From the NCBI GenBank assembly GCA_009809945.1, contig WTPW01000072.1, forward strand, positions 324,566 through 388,565: a stretch of 64,000 bases of DNA. The letters are read 5' to 3'. Numbering within the stretch: position 1 is the first letter of the stretch; each line of letters starts with the position of its first letter. The position numbers and the translations under genes are program-made. The stretch comes from Gigaspora margarita (lineage: Eukaryota; Glomeromycota; Glomeromycetes; Diversisporales; Gigasporaceae). Shown here piece after piece: positions 23,900 through 36,053 of the stretch. Under the pieces are notes generated by a model that had not been told where the DNA came from, did not search any database, and saw only the letters and a program-made list of their open reading frames with translations.

Positions 23900-25500
23900 T
23901 ATATAAATGCTTTATGCTTATCGATTTCGACTCCAATTTCTAAAAAGTAACACTATTCAACTTGGTACTTTCTGTTAGAAATATTCATGTTAGCTGATTT
24001 TTTGGAATATGTGAATGCCTTGTTTTCATCCGTTTTAACTCTTTTATAGCAAATAAATGCCTAATATTCATCTCCTTCAACCCCGATTCCTTGGAGGTAA
24101 CAAATACCGACTTAATACATTCTGTTAAAATTTCCCTTGTCAACAGATGTTTCTGTGTTTTGGGTTATTCTATAAATTGCGAGATTACCATGCTCATTTT
24201 AATTTACATTTCATAAGACTTTTTTTAAAAAAAAAAAAAATCATTGTTTTCCTTAGAACCGGTAAGTATCTTGAATGCAACGATGCAATTTCTTCAACAT
24301 TTTATAATCCATCAAATGGAATCCATTCAATCATCTCTTCATATCTTCAGTGTTAAGTTGGAGCATTTTTATGCAATAGTCAATATTTTACTTCTACTTG
24401 TCCATCTCGTTGCTTTATCAAGGTCACATGATAGACACCATCTGGTTGAATTACAATGTGCACATTTTCCCAATCTGATCAACGATCAGGTCTTTTCGAA
24501 ACCATTCCAACCATTTACTCCGATTTTCTTCCAACCCAATTCCGCAATAATAACCCGGGTAGTTTTCAAATTCCTATTTAATTATCTGCCTCAGCAGACT
24601 TCAGATAATATGTAAATGCTTTATAATTATCGATTTCGACTCTAATACCTAAATAGCAACAAAATCCAACTTGGTACCTTCTGTTGGAAATATTCATGTC
24701 TGCCTTTTTTTTTTTTAAGAAAAACATTGTTTTCCTTAGAACTGGTCAGTGTCTTGAATGCAACGATGCTGCTTGATTCACATGATTTTTGTAGGAATTG
24801 TTATCAACCTTGATTTTTTGTATGCCATCCGACAAAATTGCTGAATATACCTCCTTTACCAATTTCTTCAACATTAGACAATCCATCAAATGGAATCCAT
24901 TCAATTACACTTTCATATCTCCGGGTTCTAAATTGGAGCGTTTTCATACGATAGTCAATATTTTTATTTCTACTTGTCCATCTCGTTGCTTTATCAGGGT
25001 CACATGATAGACACCGATGCTGGCTGATGATCGGAGTCGCCATCTCGATCTCCATTGGAGCGAAATTCGGGATCCTTTCAACCATTTCACTCCAAATTCT
25101 TTTTTTTTTTTCAACGCCAATTCTGTAATAATAACCCAGGCAGTTTTCCAAATTCCCATTGAATTATCTGTCCCAGCAGACTTCAAATAATATGTAAACG
25201 CTTCATACTTATCGATTTCGACTCCAATTCCCAAATAATAACAATATCCAACTTGGTACATTCTGTTAAAATTATTCACGTTTGCCGATTTTTGACAATA
25301 TGGAATGCTTTGTTTTCATTCTTTTCAACTCCTATCCCATGTTAGTAACAATAACCAAGCAAATGATTTTTGTTTGGTTCGTTTGCATCTGCCAATTTTT
25401 GACAGCTGTCGAAATTCAGTTGATTGAAAGCATCGATAATTTGTGTAATTTTTTCGTTTGCCATTTGGATTAAAATGTTCTTTTTTTTTTTGAGATTCTA
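23900..25500 (-). pseudogene. Sel1-repeat / kinase-linker pseudogene, at least two degenerate modules
   Basis: Minus-strand translations show Sel1-like helix pairs: YQVGYCYYLGIGVEIDKYEA with YYLKSAGT (about 25150-25270); GIGVEKNENKAFHIV (about 25300-25345); and YLQGIGVEGDEY and YNLKAAD (about 23890-24090). A block CDPDKATRWTSRNKNIDYRM, then TLQFRTRRYESVIEWIPFD and NVEEIGKGG (24800-25020), resembles the linker and glycine-rich start of the kinase family found with Sel1 repeats in mycorrhizal fungi. A more diverged second copy of the same block lies at about 24240-24480. Stops, frameshifts and A/T-run expansions break every module, and no kinase catalytic residues beyond the start of the glycine loop are visible. 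Sel1 repeats normally form protein-binding superhelices. Non-functional. Confidence 0.7.
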
Positions 25501-25609
25501 AAGCTGAAATGATGCCGTAAAATTCTGTAGAACAATCATCTCCATCTAATAGAAATTTTCTAAGCTGCTCTTGTGATTTAATAAAGCGTATAAGAGCAGG
25601 AAATAAAGT

Positions 25610-26290
25610 ATGAATTAATTGTGACTCATGAGAATAAACAAAAAGACACAAAGTGCTAATTTTTGTAGTTTTTTTTTTGCCAAAACCCTTAATAATTTAG
25701 CGATGCCAAAGTTTGATATTATATTCAAAGATAAATGTTGGAGTCTTGAGTAAAATTGTACATTTTGTTCTAATGAGTGAAAGATCTCTGATTCAAATTT
25801 AAGAAATTCAAAATGATATAAACAAAATTCATGTAAAATAGCACCACTCTCAAGAAATAATTTGAACATTAAAGTACTGTAATTAAGGGTTTGTCCTTGA
25901 GTCGTAATAAAGTAAATTCGGGTTATCAAGTTTGAGACATATCCATTCTCTAACTTTATTTGCTAATCGACATATATGATGAACCTTAAGAATGCTTGCA
26001 TAATCAAATAACGGTTTGGAAAATTCAATATTTTCCCAAATTGTCTTAAACATTCTTTTATAACTAATTTTTCGTCTTCGCCAAGAGATGAAAAATATAT
26101 AGAATGAATAAAGATCTTCGTCTGATTGAAAATGGATCTTGCCAAAGAATAGGTATAGGAATTTTGCACCAATGCCTGTTTACAAGAATGCACGAGTATA
26201 ATGAATAAATTTCATTATTTAGGTGTTTAAGAAATTTCCATTAATTCGGGCATTCACCCATAAGCATTTTCGATGCCATGATTGTTGAGA
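25610..26290 (-). pseudogene. F-box-type protein pseudogene, copy A
   Basis: The minus strand from about 26220 reads FLKHLNNEIYSLYSCILVNR then HWCKIPIPILWQDPFSI, the usual F-box core of fungal LRR/F-box proteins (LYSC-LVN+-WC...PILW+-P). Frameshifted continuations are SIYFSSLGEDEKLVIKECLR, CRLANKVREWICLKLDNPN, FESEIFHSLEQNVQFYSRLQ and HLSLNIISNFGIAKLLRVLA, down to 25640. F-box proteins recruit substrates to SCF ubiquitin ligases. At least four frame changes are needed, so this copy is dead. A T12 run (26300-26311) lies at its 5' end. Copy B keeps only the N-terminal part (51948-52075). Confidence 0.7.
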
Positions 26291-26897
26291 ATAGAAAGGT
26301 TTTTTTTTTTTGCTGATCCCATCAGCAGATCTATGAAAATAACGAATATGAGAAACAATTTGTAAAACAGTTTATGGTGTTAGAAGATTCCTTATTTCGA
26401 AGTGAGGCACCCACGAAAGAGCCAGACCAAAGTCAGGCAGCGAAAAAAAAGCACTTATCATTCCAAAAATTTTTTCTTAATCTTTTATATCCCATCTTAT
26501 TTCCTAACTAACTATAAATAGTAATTTCATAATCGCATCTTTGGGGCTTTGCTACCATGTGAAGATCCTCACGATAATGACCTTAACATGGCTTTCGTCA
26601 TGCGTCGGGTTAGAATGTTCGAAAGTGGCGCAATAATTACCTGTAAAGAATGTTGCAATAGGAATGCATAATGATCAACATTTGAAAACGTACTTGCTTT
26701 ATTAATAAATGACAAGTGACAATGAAATCATCATATTAGAAATTGAAAATCACAATTCTTTTACAAACGAAAATCATTACTTCTAATTTTTTTTAAAAAA
26801 AATCAGCATAAGCGACATCAAAAAAAGTGGTAATTAATATATGCTTTATTTCGAATTTAGGTTGATTTTGAAGTAATTACGTCATTCTTAAATTTTT

Positions 26898-27168
26898 AGT
26901 AAGTTAGTGGTGTCCAAAAAATTTTGCACGTCGTGTAACCCGAGTCACTCCGGTGATTCGGATTCAGACCTCGGATCGAACCTGCGGAGCATTAATACTA
27001 GCTTTGAAATATTATAGCAAAATTATAAACCAAGCAATTTTACTTAGTACACGGTTAGCAGGTTTGTTAGTAAAATTTGTGATTTCGGGCAAAATTATTT
27101 AGGTCGGAGTGGCTGGGTTACACAAAGCGCATAAATTTTTTGGACATCACTAACTCGGTATAAATTTT
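26898..27168. mobile_element. TIR element, GTTAGTGGTGTCC ends
   Basis: The left end GTTAGTGGTGTCCAAAAAAT and right end (complement GTTAGTGATGTCCAAAAAAT) are inverted. The arms continue through CGTGTAACCCGAGTCACTCC and its complement. Also present, with small deletions, in copy B at about 52723-52966, so it predates the duplication. No coding sequence. Confidence 0.7.
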
Positions 27169-28188
27169 CACCGATTAATTCACTGCAGATCATGATATCA
27201 TGTAAAATCACGAATTTTTCGATTCTTGAAGAATTTTAAAGATTTCGGATAAAATATAGACGATATTGATTGAAAATTATGATTAATAGTGAATTAATAT
27301 CAGAAAATTTTCCACTTTTTGCAAACCGCTATAATGATAATAAAATTTTAACATGCTGTTTATCTTGCAAACAGTAGTTGATGACGTCATTCATGAATAG
27401 AGTGTTTTAAAAGCACATTAGCCCTGGAAATTATTGAAATCGTCAATTCGGGTGTTAATTCAAGTGTAAACCCAGGTTCGAAAGAATTTACAATGTACGT
27501 ACAAGACGTGAGTGCGTTCTATGTGGTGATATAAAATTTTTAATCATGCGAAGTTTTATTGTTGTGCTTTTTTTTTTATTGATTATGCGATTTTTTTTTT
27601 TGTTTATTTAAATTTATAGAGCAGTTTTTTAATATAACCGTAATTTACGCAAATTTACGTTATTATTATTATTTTTTTTTTAATTCCTTTATATAAAATA
27701 TTATGTAAATTTTTATCACTTTTTATTTATGCAAAGTAGCATTTACGATATATAAGTAATACTATTAATGGTCGTATAATTTTTATCACTTTGATCATAT
27801 AATTTTATCTTTTTAATTTTCACTGATTGAGAAATAAAATTCGTCGTTTCAAAATTTAAGAATGGCTTAGGTCTATTTAAAATCGACCTAAACTGTGTAA
27901 TGACGCAGAACAAATTAAATTACATAGCGATCTAACAATCTTGAACTATACCATTAACGGAAAAGAAGAGGTAACCATAGTACCTTTTAAAACAGGAAAA
28001 AATATAGCGCACCAAAAAGTTGAACGGAACCATCCCTCCACATTTCATGTGAACGTACTGGTACAGCTATTATTTGATGGTTGAGTTAGTATTAGTACAT
28101 AAAAAATTTTGCTACAACTTATTCGTTATTTTGGTGACCACAATATGTTAAAGTTTGAGTTTGTTATTGGAATAAAAATAGTTTCTAC

Positions 28189-28610
28189 TATGGTGCAAAA
28201 CATCTATACTCAACAATCACGTGATGTGTTTCAATTTTTCAAATGGCTATAACTTTTTATCTAAGGAGTTTTAAAAAAATCTGACCGGTAACTTTATAAA
28301 GCTATATCAGCTCTACATATATGTCAAATATCTTTTCAAAATATCATCACTGTAAGAAGTTTTAGCGGTTTGAAAATTGAAATTTTATATGTAAATTTAT
28401 AAATTTACATATAAAATTTCAATTTTCAAACCGCTAAAACTTCTTACATTGATGAGGTTTTGAAAAGATATTTGGCATATATGTAGAGCTGATATAGCTT
28501 TATAAAGTTACCGGTCAGATTTTTTTAAAACTCCTTAGATAAAAAGTTATATCCATTTGAAAAATCGAAACACGTCACGTGATTGTTGAGTATAGATGTC
28601 TTGCACCATA
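28189..28610. mobile_element. 418-bp palindromic element with TA target duplication, copy A only
   Basis: Element 28191-28608 starts TGGTGCAAAACATCTATACT and ends with the complement of TGGTGCAAGACATCTATACT. The two arms (about 200 bp each) are nearly perfect inverted copies meeting near 28400 at TTTATAAATTTACATATAAA. It is flanked by TA (28189-28190 and 28609-28610). Copy B has the empty site CTACTATGAATT with a single TA (53969-53970). The TA duplication points to Tc1/mariner-type transposition, and insertion after the segmental duplication or loss from B by precise excision. The two arms read similarly through TTTTTAAAACTCCTTAGATA. No coding sequence. Confidence 0.9.
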
Positions 28611-28639
28611 TGAATTATTACGGTGAAAAATTCTGTTCG

Positions 28640-30640
28640 TATTTGGTTAAAATCTGGTTAGTCTGCATTAAAATTTTCCAAACATGTGTGGTGCAACGCA
28701 GGCCCAGTACGATCAGCCTATGTAAAATCAAAAAATAATTTTATTAGTTGTCACCTCAAATTGGCAGTCGAGGCCTAAAATATAAACTAAGTCGATGTCA
28801 CAAAACCTGCTTAGTCTGCTTAGTCAATTAATGTTAAAATATCGCACATTTTGAACATTTTGAGTCATTCCGTCGCCTAACTCTTCACATTTTGAACATT
28901 TTGAGCCATTCCGTGCCAATCGTGCGCATCATACACGATGTGCATGATGCACACGCGCACATGTTAACGTATATTAAATCGTAACAATAAAAGTAAGCAT
29001 GATTTGATCTAATTGTGCATGATGAGCCTGGTGCACGACCAACCAAAGGCACAATATATTATAATAAAATATTAAAGCGCACAATTGATATTAATTGACA
29101 ATTAACTCTGAATTAGATTTAAGGCGTTAAGATAGTAATTGTCATATTTGAATAATTCATTATCTACAATTATTATTGTAAATAATACATGTTTTTTAAA
29201 AAATTGATAATACAGAATAGAAAGATCTCATTCTATAAATAGAATGTAATCAAGATCAACAATATTCTTTTTAATCAGAATTTATTTACCTCCGCATTAA
29301 AAGAAATTATCAAATCGAAAGAAGAAAGATCATTTTTTAGAAGAAATAATATTAAAACGTTATAATAAAATCTGGGTTTATGGTGAATGAATCTGGATTA
29401 GATTTTTAATTCAGAACTAGTCTAAAACCCAGTTCAGATAATGAAAAATACACCAATCAGATAGTTAATTGTAATTAATAATACTTTAATCGGTACGTTT
29501 AATCAAATTAGTAACAGCAAACCAGACGATTTTTATACATGGTATAGGTCTAAACCGCCAGGGGTTTGACCAGTTCAAGGTAGAGATGGGTTTCTATGCA
29601 TTCCTTAATCATGTGCATTAATGTGCATTCATGCGCATATTTTGGAATCATGTGCATTTTATCCCGTCTAAATTTTATGTAGGAAAATTAAAGTATATAT
29701 AATTTAGGCCAGGGAGCGTATAGTCGGGCGGAATTAAGGAATATGGATGCAAAGGTCTCGAAAAATTCCGAAAAGAAAATGAAAGAAAAGCAAGATCGGA
29801 ATAAAAATTTGAACACATATCCGATATTTTCCGAAGGGAAAATATATCATGCGATATCATGCGCATTTTATATAACGTGCGCATTAATGCGCATTCATGC
29901 GCATTCTTACCATCACTAGTAATGATTAGAACAAAACATAAAAAAGTCGGTTTACAGTTATTTTATAGTATGTGTCTGATAGTTTAAAACTTCCACAGGT
30001 TATAATTTTTGAAATTAAAAATATCCTAGAGAAAATTTTCCTAATGGATTATATATGTGCAAATGAAAAAAGTTGATATTATGAAACTGAAATGCATTAT
30101 TGGATTTATAATTTATAGTTATGTTAGTGGTTATGTCATAAGATAGCTGCGCAGCATGCGATGCTGCACAGGACCAGCACGATCAACTAGGTTGCGACAA
30201 TTAGATTTCAGAATTTGTTATAAAATGGCCTATCTAGATACTCTGATCTTTATTTATCTAACTGAAAAAATGATCATAATACATTGGCACAGTAAACGCC
30301 ATGGATCGCTAACTTTTACTGCAAATAAAGGTTTCAATAATTTATTACACACGTTTATTTAATTAAAAAACCCTTAGAGTTAACAAAATATATACTATTT
30401 ATTCCTCGGGATGGTGGAAATAATGAAATATTTCCCCAATGAAATATGTGGGGCGCTTTGCGCCTTTACAAACGCCGATGGGGATTTCTCCGGCACGGTG
30501 GAATAAATGAGTTATTCCCTACCACATTATGATCGCATAACGGGGATTTACATTTTATTAATCATAATTTTTATTATAAATTTGTTTCTTATATATTATT
30601 TCCCGGGTTCGCTTGACCTCTTTTGGAGCACTACACGTGA
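28640..30640. repeat. Gene-free part of copy A with repeats
   Basis: Contains a tandem pair of CACATTTTGAACATTTTGAG segments (28847 and 28886), an ATGCACACG/CACGATGTGCAT palindrome (about 28930-28955), and a probable TIR element 29586-29922 with AGAGATGGG and CCATCACT ends and many GTGCATT/ATGCGCATT motifs. An open minus-strand frame there (29675-29884) is preserved in copy B (55048-55269), but both strands stay open and the duplication alone explains the match. No supported gene. Confidence 0.4.
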
Positions 30641-30884
30641 TGAAAAATTCCGGTAATACAAACTCCTAAAAAGGCAGCTACTAATCGAATTTTGATTGTT
30701 CCGAACACGTGCGGAAGAAGGAAAAGGCGAAAATACTCCAACTAGTGTTTAAATCGACCTTAATGCACTAATTAAAATGTCAGGGATGGAATTTTACATA
30801 TAATGTGCAATAGTCTATGGCCATAACTTCTAACGTTAACCTCCTACCCCAAATTATTTACAAAATTAAATTTCCTTTTTTGGG

Positions 30885-31165
30885 GGACGTCTAAAGCGGA
30901 GTAGATTCTTATAATATATTTTATCGAATTAACTTTAGGGTTAGGGTCATCTTAAGTCTGGGTTAGAGAGGTTTTTTTAGGTTATAATATATAAGCAAAA
31001 TTGCCTTCCCGACATTTTTTAATTAAAACACCAAGGTAGGTTTAGACTACCATTTTTTGTATTTTTCAAGGTTTTCGCTTCTCTTTTTTGTTTGCTTCGC
31101 CGAAGATCATCAAAATTCGATAATTTGATTGGCCAATTGTCACGTGATTCTACTCGCCCCTTTTT
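30885..31165. repeat. Copy-A segment missing from copy B, bounded by CTTTTTTGGG direct repeats
   Basis: In copy A the sequence runs TTTCCTTTTTTGGGGG...GCCCCTTTTTTGGGTTTATT. In copy B the corresponding junction is a single TTTCCTTTTTTTGGGTGTATT (about 56260-56270). Loss of about 270 bp between short direct repeats in B is the simplest reading; insertion in A is the alternative. Non-coding. Confidence 0.65.
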
Positions 31166-31677
31166 TGGGTTTATTATCGGCAAATAAGTAAAACCGGATC
31201 AATCGGGTGTATATTAATTTTAAATAGAGCTTCGATCCTTAATCCGACTATGCGAACTGATCTTTAAATCCAGACAGATTCAGATATCAAGATCAGATTT
31301 TTCCTCGGATTGGTCAAAGAACTAAAACAATGGATCTAAGGATGTGCTATAAAGCTAGCTTTATATGTAATCTAATACTGATTCAATACGGATTTCCGTA
31401 TTGCCTGTCAAAAATAGGATTGACGACCTGGTTTTAAATCAGACAATCTGATTTGTACCTGGTTTGCCATCTTTCGACTAATGCTAAATAATTTGAAAAA
31501 TCATTCTTAAAATAGAAACAATTTGTTGCTCATTATTTTTCCAACCTTTTCCGCGACCACTACACTATGCACAGTACTGATCAAACTTTTCCTGCGATAA
31601 TCGTGATCATGCAATGTATTAACTTATAAACAAAGATGATTACATAACGAAATTCAGCTCAATACAATTTTATAATC

Positions 31678-33535
31678 ATGTTGTACTTTAGCTTTTATAT
31701 TTTCGCTTTTCTCCTAAATTTTACTTTTACTTTTGCCAATTTTGCTCCACCTGCAAGCAAGATGGGGACATATCTCAGTCCTCGTCGATAAGAAACTCTA
31801 TTTTTCTGGTGGACAGGATGAGAATCCAGGCTATTTTAATGATTTTTTTTATTTGGACTTTTCTCAACATTTTACAATAACAGCTTTACCGTGGAATGAT
31901 CTTAGTTTTACTGGAGTTCTTAAAACTTATGATGCTTCAGCGTGTAGTGGTGGAAACAATAATAATTTGATTTTTATTTTCGGTGATGCTGTGAATAATA
32001 TTTCATTCACTAATAAATTTGATATAAGTAGCTAACAGTGGACTAATGTCACAAGTGGTGGAAATGAACCCACAAAAAGAGATAATTTTTCATGCACTAA
32101 ATATAATAATAGATTTATTGCAATTTTCAATGGTGATAATAATTTTAGAATACCAAATGATCTTTGGATATTTGATTCATTGGAATCAACATGGAGCTTA
32201 ACCAATGCATCAAATGCACCCCAAAATATCTATGGCTATTGTGCAGTAACTTTGCCTGACGAAACTATTTTATACATTGGTGGAACCTTTAGGGATATTT
32301 TAAAAGGTGTTCCAATGAATAAAGTAAGTGTTATATTTAACAAAATAGATCTTTTAGCCTTTATTCTTTAATTCTTTATAGTTATCATTATATAATCCAG
32401 CATCTAACACGTGGAAAAGTTTGGTATGTAATAATAAACACAACTTTATTTTTTTATTGACTTATATCTTACACGTATGGACGAAAATTTTTGATAGGAA
32501 TGTCGTAATTATTAAAATTAAATGATATACGTAATAATGATTTATAAATGATTTTTAAATAATTTATAAATATTATGCGGTTTTCATGATCAGTTTCATA
32601 AGCAATTTATAAATATTATGCGGTTTTCATGATCAGTTTCATAAGCAATTTACAGCTAAGAAAAGAAATTGGCCAATTAAATACAATACAATAATGCAAT
32701 TTCATAAACGGTTCATAAGCGATTCATAAACGGATTATTAGTTAAGGCAAGCAATTGACAATAAATGCAATCGTACAATTAATTTTGCCAGAGATCAAGA
32801 ATTATCAATTCTATTTTACCGGAAATAATGCAATATCACATATTTGATTGGATTAAATTTTATGAAATGTTATCATTAATTTTTAACAATCACCAAAATC
32901 AAAAAAATTTGCCCATACGAATAGCAATTGTTAATAAATCTGATATATATATATTAGAATACAAGTGGTCCAACTCCTCCTAGTCGCTTAGGTTTCTCGG
33001 CAGTATTAAGTATGTCGTTTAGCAATGTAAATATTAAATGAGCGCTTTTTATGTATAAGGTTTTGTCACTAATCATTCAAATTAAAAGCTTCCGGCAAAC
33101 ATATTATAATATATGGTGGAGTTAGTGAAGATATTGATGTTAATGTTTTCGGTGATTTATGGAATTTAGATATTGAAACATACCAATGGTCAGTCGGAAA
33201 CATTTCAAACCCAAATGATCCAACTCTTAAAGGACATATTGCGACATTAGTAGATAATTATATGATTGTTGCTTTTGGTAAAAAAATTTGGTTATTTTAA
33301 CCTATTTATGTATGAATATTTGGTTTAAAAAATTTGCTATACCTTTAATTGTTAACAGGTATTTACGACAATAACGATAGCCCGAAGTTTTCATCGTCAA
33401 GATATATGTTAGATGTAAGCCAGAGAGATTCCTATAAATGCCCCAAATTATTTTTGATTTTAAAGATCTAAAATTATTCACTGTTTACATGAAATGGGTT
33501 ACTGAATTCATTCCGAACACAAATTTCAAGAAATT
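31678..33535 (+). pseudogene. Kelch-repeat secreted-type protein pseudogene, copy A
   Basis: The start ATG (31678) gives a signal-peptide-like MLYFSFYIFAFLLNFTFTFA. Exon 1 then needs a frame change near 31758 (extra bases at CTGCAAGCAAG versus CTGCAAG in copy B) to continue WGHISVLVDKKLYFSGGQDE, FDISS, WTNVTSGGNEPTKRDNFS, IPNDLWIFDSLESTWSL and ILYIGGTFRD. Paired hydrophobic-Gly-Gly and W...W features are typical of kelch beta-propeller blades. Predicted introns: 32322-32381 (GTAAGT...TATAG), 32424-33088 and 33278-33358. Exon 3 holds HIIIYGGVSEDIDVNVFGDL. Defects: the frame change, a TAA at 32033-32035 where copy B has CAA, and about 56 extra bases in exon 4 near 33440-33495. Kelch propellers bind proteins or sugars; the partner is unknown. 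Inactive, although most of the reading survives. Confidence 0.75.
32561..32646. repeat. 43-bp tandem duplication, copy A only
   Basis: AATTTATAAATATTATGCGG followed by TTTTCATGATCAGTTTCATA and AGC occurs twice in tandem (32561-32603 and 32604-32646) within the second intron of the kelch pseudogene. Copy B has one unit (about 57767-57809). It arose after the segmental duplication or was lost from B. Confidence 0.85.
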
Positions 33536-33606
33536 AAATTCCAAGAAATTAAATTTCAAGAAATTAAATTTCAAGAAATTAAATTTCAAGAAATCAAATT
33601 CCAAGT
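33528..33606. repeat. 16-bp tandem repeat with differing copy number
   Basis: Units of AAATTTCAAGAAATTA (some with TTCC) occur about five times here and about three to four times at the matching place in copy B (58636-58690). Variable-number minisatellite at the 3' end of the kelch pseudogene. The 16-bp unit shifts the frame at every step, so it is not a peptide repeat. Confidence 0.75.
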
Positions 33607-33889
33607 AATACAAACATTTCTCTAGCTTAATTATTGATATCATCATCATTGATATTATTATTTCTTTAAATGATTCGTTACTGCATCGTTTTAACTCTAT
33701 GATTTATTAATTGGATACAATAAGTTTTAGTATGAAATAATTTTGATTTATATTCACCAGTTATCTACGTTTCACGTATCAAAGCTGCTTCAAACTATTT
33801 TTTGTTTTTTTTTCATTTATCGAAAAATATTTAAAGTTTATGGAAAAATTAATTGATATAGATGGTTTAAATGTCACTGATTTAATTCT

Positions 33890-34345
33890 TTTATACTCGA
33901 TAATCACGGGAAATGGTTTCAATTTTCTTGTGATCGTGATTGGCCAATTAACTTCATGTATTTCATATACTGCGCTAAAATATAGTATTTTGAAAAAAAA
34001 ACCCCCACTGATAACTTTATATACAGGACTGAACTTTACAAAGTTAACAGTCAATTTTTTTTAAAAAAAAATCTTCTGCAGAAAGTTATAAAGATTCGAA
34101 AATAACCAATTTTCAAACATGTATAACTAAATTTTGTTTTTTAAACAACTGACCGTTACTTTGTAGGGCTGTCCTATGTATAAAGTTTACAATTGGTTTT
34201 TATAAAACAAATTGCCTATAAAAAGTTTTAGCGTTTTAAAAATATTAATTTTGCCGCAGTATGCCGAATACAATTTATACGATCACAAACATTCTCGTGA
34301 TTGTCGAGTTTAAGCTTCCGGTGTCACATTAAAATTTTTCATATA
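33890..34345. mobile_element. Inverted-repeat element with TCG(A)(T/C)AATCACG ends, present in both copies
   Basis: The left arm CTCGATAATCACGGGAAATG (33896) faces the complement of CATTCTCGTGATTGTCGAGT (about 34293-34312). Inner arms share TTTATAC.AGGACTGAACTTT / AAGTTTACA boxes. Also at about 58940-59385. Its TATACTC(A/G).CAATCACG end resembles that of the 28191-28608 palindrome, so the two may be related families. Confidence 0.55.
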
Positions 34346-35545
34346 TTGGTTTTAACTTTAACAATATCGTTTTTAGCATTATTTACAGTTGTTTTCATAA
34401 ATTTTGGGTCACCTAAAAAATTTACTATACGACGAAGTCGATAAGTTATTGGTTTCGGTATAATAAGTTTGTGACAATATCAGATATAAAAAAAATATTT
34501 TAAGTTACTATTACAGCACACTATCTGATCAATATTATATTACACTCGCAATGTCAACTTTTCAATACCTTTATTAAATTTTTGCCTTGCTAATTAATAG
34601 ATCTTCAATAAAAAAGGTTTGAACATAAATTGAACTTACTTAATCAGCAAATATAAAAGCTCTGAGTTTAAATGATAACAAAAATTTTTTACTTCAAATT
34701 CGTTTTGTGAATCTTTTGTTATATAATTAACTTTGGCAACTTAAAGTACAACAAACTTTGTTTATTGATATATATCTATTCAAAAATCAAATAGAAAATT
34801 TTTTGAAATTTTGCCTTTTTAATACGAAACTCCCCATATTATACGAGTAGGCACTAATAAAAAAAAAGATTAAATACAATCAGGAATTCGTCAACTGATT
34901 CGAAAAAAAATGCAACGCAAATTGAAATAAGAGTCAGGATTTTATTAATATTTGTCGATGTTGTCTTAATTAATTGTTGCAGATCATAATGAAATCAGAT
35001 CATTGTGAAATTTAGGGTCTCAATTTAAAAATATAAGCCCTATCAAAGTCCACCTATACTCTTTTCCTAATAATTCTAACCCTAAACCCTAACTTAACTA
35101 TAAAAAAACTTAACAAAAAAGGCCCAAAAATTTTTAAAACGGGCATAAAATAAGTTCAAATTTCATTATGATCTGTCATATTAACTTAAAGTGCTTGTTA
35201 GAGCTTAAAAAGAGCGTGATTATATCAAGATTGTGACTATATCAAGTGTGACTATAACGAGGTTTGACTGTAATTTATATAAAATTTCTACATAGCTTTA
35301 TGTAAAAATACTTTCTGAAAATATATGTTAGAATAAAAATCTAATTATTAAATCAATACTTTTTAAGAAAGCAACAAAAGAGCATTGTTACTTTAAAGAA
35401 CACATTAAAATAAACTCAAAAAATAATTTTATTTGTATATGTTTGCTGGTTCAAGAGTTATTGCTGTTGAATATACTTTTACTATCAGCAATAGGATTTT
35501 TTAATTTTTGTTGTTAATAGCAAATTGTTAAATTAATAATTAATT

Positions 35546-36053
35546 CGTGATCCGCCTAAGAACTATTGAACAAACATAGTAAAAAGTGGAGATATGTTTA
35601 CTATATATTTTTTTGCCTTTTTTGGAATCTGGAGTTTTCCAAAGAACAACCCGATTTTCTACTAAGTAAACATCTCTTTTACATTAAGTAAAAGTTGTAG
35701 AAGAGAAAATTCGGTCATAATGGCAGTTAAATCATTCAAATCGGCCCAGTAGATCGCGAGATACGAGCATTTTGTTTTGCGATTATATGTTTATTTTTTG
35801 GTTTACACCATATAGTCGCAAAGACAAAAATACTCATATCTTGTGATCCACTGGGTCGATTTTAATGATTTAACTGCCATGATGACCGGAGTTTTCTCAT
35901 CTACAACTTTTACTTAATGTAAAAGAGATGTTTACTTAGTATAAAATCGGGTTACCTTTTGGGAAACTCCAGATTCTAAAAAAGCAAAAACAATAGTAAA
36001 TTTCCCCACGATTTACTATGTTATTTCACTGGTTCTTAGGCGGATCACGAATT
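35546..36053. mobile_element. About 500-bp foldback element
   Basis: The left end TTCGTGATCCGCCTAAGAAC and right end GTTCTTAGGCGGATCACGAA are exact complements. The arms match through ACTAAGTAAACATCTCTTTT and AAATCATT...GATC motifs to a short centre near 35800. The flanks AATTAA and TTAAAT suggest a TTAA- or AT-type target. A second, more diverged copy is at 37107-37534, and copy B keeps only its right half (59920-60235). Confidence 0.85.

Larger units (their letters stand above)
26128..34350. repeat. Segmental duplication, copy A
   Basis: Collinear with 51948-59403 in direct orientation, from the GATTGAAAATGGATCTTGCC junction (26137/51957) to the shared TTCATATATTGGT (ends 34350/59403). Shared content: F-box 5' end, TIR element at about 26900-27165, CATTTTGAACATTTTGAG duplication, ATGCGCATT-rich element, kelch pseudogene and the 33890-34340 inverted-repeat element. 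Similarity resumes at 37385-37635 (copy B 59920-60335). Copy-specific changes include a 418-bp palindrome here, about 270 bp at 30890-31165 absent from B, and a 43-bp tandem duplication at 32561-32646. Confidence 0.9.

Noticed and set aside
29675-29884. Frame preserved at 55048-55269 in the other copy
   Set aside because: The match follows from the segmental duplication; no recognised family, and it lies inside a repeat element.
33840-34064. Overlapping open frames on both strands
   Set aside because: By-products of an inverted-repeat element.
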